A DNA stretch of 58,317 nt, taken from positions 1 through 58,317 of IMG/VR virus record IMGVR_UViG_3300031774_000014, one strand, 5' to 3'. Shown here in pieces: positions 54,144-58,317 of this stretch (positions within the stretch are counted from its first letter, which is position 1; each line of letters starts with the position of its first letter). The translations under genes were made by a program, and so were the position numbers. This stretch comes from a virus. The notes under the pieces were generated by a model. That model ran no database searches and had not been told where the DNA came from. It saw only the letters and a list, made by a program, of their open reading frames with translations.

Positions 54144-56426
54144 TCACTCCCCCTCTCCCCTATTTTGGTCACACAAGGAAATATAGTCAAGAACATTTTG
54201 CATAATGTTACCGAAATTACGATCTTCAGTTAGATTAGAACTATAACTTACTGAACTAGCAACCATCTTGAGCAAAGGATAATTAGCTTCAATTTCCTTG
54301 TAATTATTCTCGTAGGCATCTACATCTACATTTAAATTTAAGAAATTTTCGAGCCAATTAAAGTCCTTATGAGTCACAAGACACACACATTGATTAAGAA
54401 AATGCTTGACATTATCCAAGTTTCTTGCCTTGTAGTCTATGAGAAAACGATTTAACACATGATCTTCACCAAGTGAACTTGTATCAAGCGAGCGATTGGA
54501 AAGAAAATTATTCCAATGATAGTCCATATGGACATCAGCTTTATCGAGTTGATTTTTACGTACAATTAACTTTGCATCATTCTTTTTTGAGCGAATGTGG
54601 TTTTTGGCGAAATCGACATACATATCTTCCCAAGAAATCCATAAATCAGTATCTAGTTTAGATACATCCTTTGAGCGAATGCCATAGACATCTAGCATTG
54701 GATCATTTTCATCTGCTTGTAAATTCTTGCGAATTAACTTTGTAGTCTTGAGAACTTTTTCATTGTCGAATTCATCACTATCAACTTTGTAGTTCTTGAT
54801 GGCAACATAAACATTCTTACCCTTGTAATTAGATTGACCATCAAATTCTAGGCTTGACAATGGTGCTTTTACGTCTTCCCAAAAATCTGCATTGCGATAT
54901 GGTTGATAACCATTAAAGTTCATTTTGAACAAAGGAACATTTGCACGACTTTGACCTTTACCACTAGCAACACGATTAGGTTTTTCCTTCTCGACTTCAG
55001 AACTATTGAAAAGATATTTTTCGTTAATTAAGTCACGATGACATTCATCATCGAACCATGCCCAACCCGAACCATTTTTGGGGTGAACAATATAAACATT
55101 CTTTAGTTCGGAGTCATTGTTCATCATTGTACGAACTCTAAGATTGTTGCCATGAGAAGAATCTAAATCTTGAATCAAGATTGCGGTATCATCTTGACAA
55201 ACAACTCTATTAGTCTTTTGACTTTGCACCTTGAAACCATTACGCGCATCTTTATCTTCATTTTTTTGCGATAAAGTAATAATTACATCGTCATGCAAAT
55301 CGTATGGACGATCAAAAGTTGAAGAGTTAACACTATAACCTTGCCATTCAAATGCTTGACCAAAGCTAGAACGAATGCCATAAGGTAAACTATTTAGTAC
55401 GATTGCATAGTTGCGTTTAGCATCAAAGTAGCAAGTAGAACTTGAAAGTTTTTCGACTGCAATTACTTTTATATCTTTAGCAACTTTAAACAAAATTTTG
55501 CACAATGATTTTTGTGTTGCTTTGTTGTACTCTAAAGCCTCACGACTATGATGCAACTTTACTGAACCAAGTGGCACACGAAATACAAAGTTGCGATCAC
55601 TAATTAATTCAGTAACAATTTTGCGGATTTTTTCATCAGCAATAAAGTTGTCTACATTGATTGCATTGGCATCGAGTTTGTACTTGACTCTACCCATAAG
55701 AATAGAAGCATGATAATGACCATAACCATAATGATTCCTATCCTCTTCAACAAAGAACCATGAATCATCATCTGCACCGAAAGATTTCTTGACTTCGGGA
55801 ATAAAATGCTCTTCTACACCAAGAAACTTGGGCATATCTTTTTGTGGAAAGAATCGGAAGAAGTCTTGCACAACGTTACGAAATTCACTAATGTCACTTT
55901 CTGCAACTGCAACTTCGATTGACAATCCTGTTGGCTCATTAGTTGGCTCGGAAAACAATTTGGAAATCTTGGTATCGTCATCATCATTAACAAATACATT
56001 GTAAGATGTCTTGAGTCCACCATGATAAGAAACACAAGTAAAGTTTTCACCATAAGACAATGGAGCAAACTTACCGATACCGAAAGCACCGATATAGTTA
56101 TTAGATTCGCGCTTGGTGCTTTTACCATACTTGGAATAAAGACCGAAAACATCTTCTTCACTAAGTCCACCCCCGAAATCACGAACCGCAAAGGTTGGAC
56201 TTAAAGAGGTTGGTACTTTGATTTCGATTTGGCACGTAGAATTTGCTTCTCTGTTCGCGTCGATTGCATTGGCACTAATTTCGCGTACTACTGCGAGTCG
56301 AGTGTTGGAATAATTGTTTCTTAGTAGCGAAGCTACATAACGCATATCTTCTGCATCTATTGTGCAGTTGACACTTTCAAAGTTGTGACTACTTGTGACT
56401 TGTGTTTTTTCTTGTGTGATTATCAT
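54144..56426 (-). CDS. rIIA: rIIA-like protein (GHKL ATPase fold)
   Basis: A 760-residue protein. Residues about 45-125 form a GHKL ATP-binding site: VREISANAIDANREA (E49, N53, D56), VRDFGGGLSE (D83, G85) and YIGAFGIGKFAPLS (G113-G118). This is the N-terminal fold of T4 rIIA, here with a long C-terminal region. It lies upstream of rIIB with separate promoters, and AAAGGA precedes its ATG. It probably pairs with rIIB in lysis inhibition or host defence contact. Confidence 0.85.
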   Translation of the reverse strand: MIITQEKTQVTSSHNFESVNCTIDAEDMRYVASLLRNNYSNTRLAVVREISANAIDANREANSTCQIEIKVPTSLSPTFAVRDFGGGLSEEDVFGLYSKYGKSTKRESNNYIGAFGIGKFAPLSYGENFTCVSYHGGLKTSYNVFVNDDDDTKISKLFSEPTNEPTGLSIEVAVAESDISEFRNVVQDFFRFFPQKDMPKFLGVEEHFIPEVKKSFGADDDSWFFVEEDRNHYGYGHYHASILMGRVKYKLDANAINVDNFIADEKIRKIVTELISDRNFVFRVPLGSVKLHHSREALEYNKATQKSLCKILFKVAKDIKVIAVEKLSSSTCYFDAKRNYAIVLNSLPYGIRSSFGQAFEWQGYSVNSSTFDRPYDLHDDVIITLSQKNEDKDARNGFKVQSQKTNRVVCQDDTAILIQDLDSSHGNNLRVRTMMNNDSELKNVYIVHPKNGSGWAWFDDECHRDLINEKYLFNSSEVEKEKPNRVASGKGQSRANVPLFKMNFNGYQPYRNADFWEDVKAPLSSLEFDGQSNYKGKNVYVAIKNYKVDSDEFDNEKVLKTTKLIRKNLQADENDPMLDVYGIRSKDVSKLDTDLWISWEDMYVDFAKNHIRSKKNDAKLIVRKNQLDKADVHMDYHWNNFLSNRSLDTSSLGEDHVLNRFLIDYKARNLDNVKHFLNQCVCLVTHKDFNWLENFLNLNVDVDAYENNYKEIEANYPLLKMVASSVSYSSNLTEDRNFGNIMQNVLDYISLCDQNRGEGE

Positions 56427-56459
56427 TTTTGTTTCCTTTGTGATTGTTAAGTATGATTG

Positions 56460-56488
56460 AAGTATGACAGATTTTTAGGTTATGTCAA
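56460..56488 (-). promoter_or_regulatory. Promoter for rIIA
   Basis: TTGACA with a -10 near 56460-56466 (ATACTT/CATACT); about 27 nt of leader with a Shine-Dalgarno before the ATG at 56426. Confidence 0.6.
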
Positions 56489-56512
56489 CACCTTTTTTAA
56501 AATTTCTTAATT

Positions 56513-56725
56513 TTATCTGCTCCCCCCATTTATACCTTCTAATCTATTATATTGAGCTTGATAGTTATAACCTTCAATAATTTCTTGTTCAACTAAATCA
56601 TTGATTCTGCTAACATCTTCTATTTCTATATCGAAATATGTTTCAATAGCATGAGCTATATCTTCAACACAATCGTTGAATGCTTCGGTTTGAGTAAATC
56701 CATTTTTTGTTTTTGCAATTTTCAT
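56513..56725 (-). CDS. Small early protein, unknown function
   Basis: A 70-residue protein (VEDIAHAIETYFDIEIEDVS). AAAGGAG lies about 12 bp before its ATG. No family is recognised. Confidence 0.6.
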   Translation of the reverse strand: MKIAKTKNGFTQTEAFNDCVEDIAHAIETYFDIEIEDVSRINDLVEQEIIEGYNYQAQYNRLEGINGGSR

Positions 56726-56772
56726 GTCGATATTTTCTCCTTTTGTAAACGTGTTGTTGATAATATGTACTC

Positions 56773-56801
56773 AACATAAACAGATTAATTAGAGTTGTCA
56801 A
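56773..56801 (-). promoter_or_regulatory. Promoter with leader
   Basis: TTGACA, 17 bp, TATGTT; about 41 nt of leader before the ATG at 56725. It overlaps the end of the upstream gene. Confidence 0.65.
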
Positions 56802-56973
56802 TACTTAAATGCATTTGTTCAAAAAGAGCAGAATCTTCCTCTACTTCTTTGATCTCTACTTTAATATCGGGTAAATCTTCATTGTTTTTAAAAGTAAATT
56901 CCAATGGTTGCCCCCCTAATAACCCTACGATTTCTTCGTGAGTTATCCCTAATTGTATCTTGTATTTATTCAT
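56785..56973 (-). CDS. Small acidic early protein, unknown function
   Basis: A 62-residue protein (HEEIVGLLGGQPLEFTFKNN). It overlaps the preceding gene by 8 bp and ends the four-gene operon that starts at 57659. Confidence 0.6.
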   Translation of the reverse strand: MNKYKIQLGITHEEIVGLLGGQPLEFTFKNNEDLPDIKVEIKEVEEDSALFEQMHLSIDNSN

Positions 56974-57169
56974 TTTCGTGTTTGTCTATTAAATCTTCCA
57001 AGTCCCATTCAGATAAATGCTCGAAATTTTCTGTGGATTTAAATGACCCATCTAAATAGGTTGCTCCACCCATGCCATCGTTACATATTTCGACGCCATC
57101 TATATTTGTTTTACATTGATAACCAATGCCTTTGTTGGTTTGAAAATATCTTATGCTTGTTACTTTCAT
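56966..57169 (-). CDS. Small early protein, unknown function
   Basis: A 67-residue protein (YFQTNKGIGYQCKTNIDGVE), probably beta then helix. It is coupled by 4 bp to the gene before it. Confidence 0.6.
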   Translation of the reverse strand: MKVTSIRYFQTNKGIGYQCKTNIDGVEICNDGMGGATYLDGSFKSTENFEHLSEWDLEDLIDKHENE

Positions 57170-57396
57170 GCTATTTCCAATCTATAATATTCGTTCTCTA
57201 TTAGTTCTGCTTCGGTAAGGCTATCAAGACCATTATAATTTTCATAAACTTCACGAATGTAATCTAAACCTTTTCCAACATAAAATGCAGGAGTATAATC
57301 TTCTTCTTCGTGCAAACCATTTAATCTGTCTACCTCAAGGATATAATCTAACATTTTTTGTGGCTCGATATTCCAAACTTTTCTTACATATTTCAT
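57166..57396 (-). CDS. Small early protein, unknown function
   Basis: A 76-residue protein (EPQKMLDYILEVDRLNGLHE). It is coupled by 4 bp overlaps on both sides. Confidence 0.6.
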   Translation of the reverse strand: MKYVRKVWNIEPQKMLDYILEVDRLNGLHEEEDYTPAFYVGKGLDYIREVYENYNGLDSLTEAELIENEYYRLEIA

Positions 57397-57659
57397 TTTA
57401 TATATTCTCTTTCTCTTAAATTTTCTTCAAACTCTACGCGGAAATGATTAAGCCAATTAGGGCAATCTTCAGCAATTTCTGCGACAATCTTCCAAGGATC
57501 ACCTATAAAATTGTCAATGTCAACATCATAATAGAATTTAATTTGTTCTACTAATGGCATATCTTTTATGTATTGTTCGTATGTTGGTAATTCCATGATT
57601 ACATTATCATAGTATTCGCACTCATCTTCATTTGTGCCATCATATATTGGTTGTTTCAT
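57393..57659 (-). CDS. Small acidic early protein, unknown function
   Basis: An 88-residue protein (NEDECEYYDNVIMELPTYEQ), acidic and Tyr-rich. It is the first gene of a four-gene coupled operon. Confidence 0.6.
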   Translation of the reverse strand: MKQPIYDGTNEDECEYYDNVIMELPTYEQYIKDMPLVEQIKFYYDVDIDNFIGDPWKIVAEIAEDCPNWLNHFRVEFEENLREREYIK

Positions 57660-57666
57660 ATTTTCT

Positions 57667-57695
57667 AAACTAGGTTAATTTGCATGATATGTCAA
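57667..57695 (-). promoter_or_regulatory. Near-leaderless promoter
   Basis: TTGACA, 17 bp, TAGTTT, 7 bp, ATG at 57659. Confidence 0.75.
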
Positions 57696-57770
57696 GCATT
57701 TTTATGTGTTTTGGGTAAAAAGTTTGTATTTAAGTATGAAAACTATTATTCTGCATCTTTTATCATGCAA

Positions 57771-58004
57771 TTATTGTAATCTACCCCCTGCATCTAATAC
57801 ATTGCGAAGACAACTAGATTGACCTGCGCGAGCAGTAACTTTCTTGGCATGGGCGAATGCACTTGGATCATTAAATGTTTGCATGACCATAGTCGATTTG
57901 TCAAGATAAACATTAAGACCCTTCTTGGGGATCGAGTTGGCAACCTTGGTTGCATTGGTGATTGATTTTTGTATATCTGCTAAGAATGCTTGCGCGGTAT
58001 CCAT
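57771..58004 (-). CDS. Small basic early protein, unknown function
   Basis: A 77-residue protein from the ATG at 58004; a longer open frame to 58067 would run through the promoter, so it is not preferred. It contains KSTMVMQTFNDPSAFAHAKK. No family is recognised. Confidence 0.6.
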   Translation of the reverse strand: MDTAQAFLADIQKSITNATKVANSIPKKGLNVYLDKSTMVMQTFNDPSAFAHAKKVTARAGQSSCLRNVLDAGGRLQ

Positions 58005-58038
58005 AATTTTTCTTTTGTTAGTGTGATTAATAAGAAAG

Positions 58039-58067
58039 ACAATAAATGAAGTGATTGCTATTGTCAA
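58039..58067 (-). promoter_or_regulatory. Promoter with leader
   Basis: TTGACA, 17 bp, TATTGT; about 28 nt of leader before the ATG at 58004. Confidence 0.7.
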
Positions 58068-58069
58068 TA

Positions 58070-58317
58070 CTATTTTACATATTTTTTAATTTCACCATTT
58101 TTTAAACTCAATTCACTTTCTATATTTTCCGCCATATTTTGACCGACAGATATTTCGTGATCTTTAGACAGGGTATTTAATAATTGAGCTAAATTTTTAC
58201 CTGTTTTAATTCTATAATCTTGTCCTGCAAGAAATAAATTTTCAGTAGTCATCAAAGTAAGATCATCTATCTTAATTAAAATGTAATTTACTGAATCTGT
58301 GCTACCTCGTACTCCTA
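58070..58317 (-). CDS. Partial early protein, 5' end outside window
   Basis: An open frame runs from the right edge (GVRGSTDSVNYILIKIDDLT) into LMTTENLFLAGQDYRIKTGK and ends at 58070. An internal ATG lies at 58252, but the sequence upstream of it looks coding, so I treat the gene as cut by the window edge. No family is recognised. Confidence 0.55.
   Translation of the reverse strand, partial: GVRGSTDSVNYILIKIDDLTLMTTENLFLAGQDYRIKTGKNLAQLLNTLSKDHEISVGQNMAENIESELSLKNGEIKKYVK

Noticed and set aside
1-58317. Integrase, attachment site or lysogeny module
   Set aside because: No recombinase, Cro/CI-type repressor or flanking direct repeat recognised. Lysogeny cannot be excluded because the window is only part of the genome.

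Overview
The window is part of the genome of a tailed double-stranded DNA bacteriophage. It holds a complete head-and-packaging set (terminase large subunit, portal, protease-scaffold, major capsid and decoration-type proteins), neck and tail genes with a 3322-residue tape measure protein, and then a dense field of very small genes ending in an rIIA/rIIB pair. No contractile sheath gene is visible, so a long flexible tail is the simplest reading. The base composition is AT-rich. Several families (LamG-type tail domain, GFVPNF tape-measure repeats, PhoH, 2OG-Fe(II) oxygenase) are ones I associate with aquatic phages. The host cannot be named from the sequence. No integrase, rRNA, tRNA, IS element or CRISPR array was found.

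Layout. 1-17 kb (minus strand): tail genes, namely a partial gene, a LamG-bearing tube-like protein, the tape measure, two more tube-like paralogues and neck/completion proteins. 17.1-19.2 kb (plus): an inverted block with two probable tail-assembly chaperones. 19.2-32.9 kb (minus): connector, SAP-like protein, capsid, decoration protein, protease-scaffold, portal, terminase, a zinc-finger/ERCC4 nuclease, a phage sigma factor, a zinc ribbon, a membrane-anchored GAF protein and PhoH. 33.0-34.9 kb (plus): a DUF2384-like protein and fibre-type proteins. 34.9-38.3 kb (minus): a Lys-rich protein, an oxygenase and an RCC1 propeller. 38.3-38.7 kb is a divergent regulatory gap. 38.7-39.9 kb (plus) and 40.0-58.3 kb (minus) carry about 45 small, probably early genes, including Gp88-like, DUF932-like, sigma-region-4-like, WYL-like and rIIA/rIIB proteins.

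Regulation is the most striking part. At least 19 genes are preceded by TTGNNN, exactly 17 bp, a -10 hexamer (mostly TANNNT), exactly 6 bp, then ATG. This places the expected transcription start on the A of the start codon, so these mRNAs should be leaderless. Six of these promoters have a degenerate -35 and also carry a 67-bp element made of two 25-bp dyads whose centres are exactly 42 bp apart, around a GC-rich core. In all six the near edge of the element is exactly 66 bp upstream of the ATG. A seventh copy has no promoter and an eighth is decayed. The structural half instead shows a recurrent GTGTA motif just upstream of genes, and the phage encodes its own sigma factor. Between a strong promoter (49.69 kb) and an intrinsic terminator (49.32 kb) lies an approximately 345-nt protein-less segment with many hairpins, a candidate structured non-coding RNA.

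Functional families were assigned by reading motifs by eye. No database search was run.
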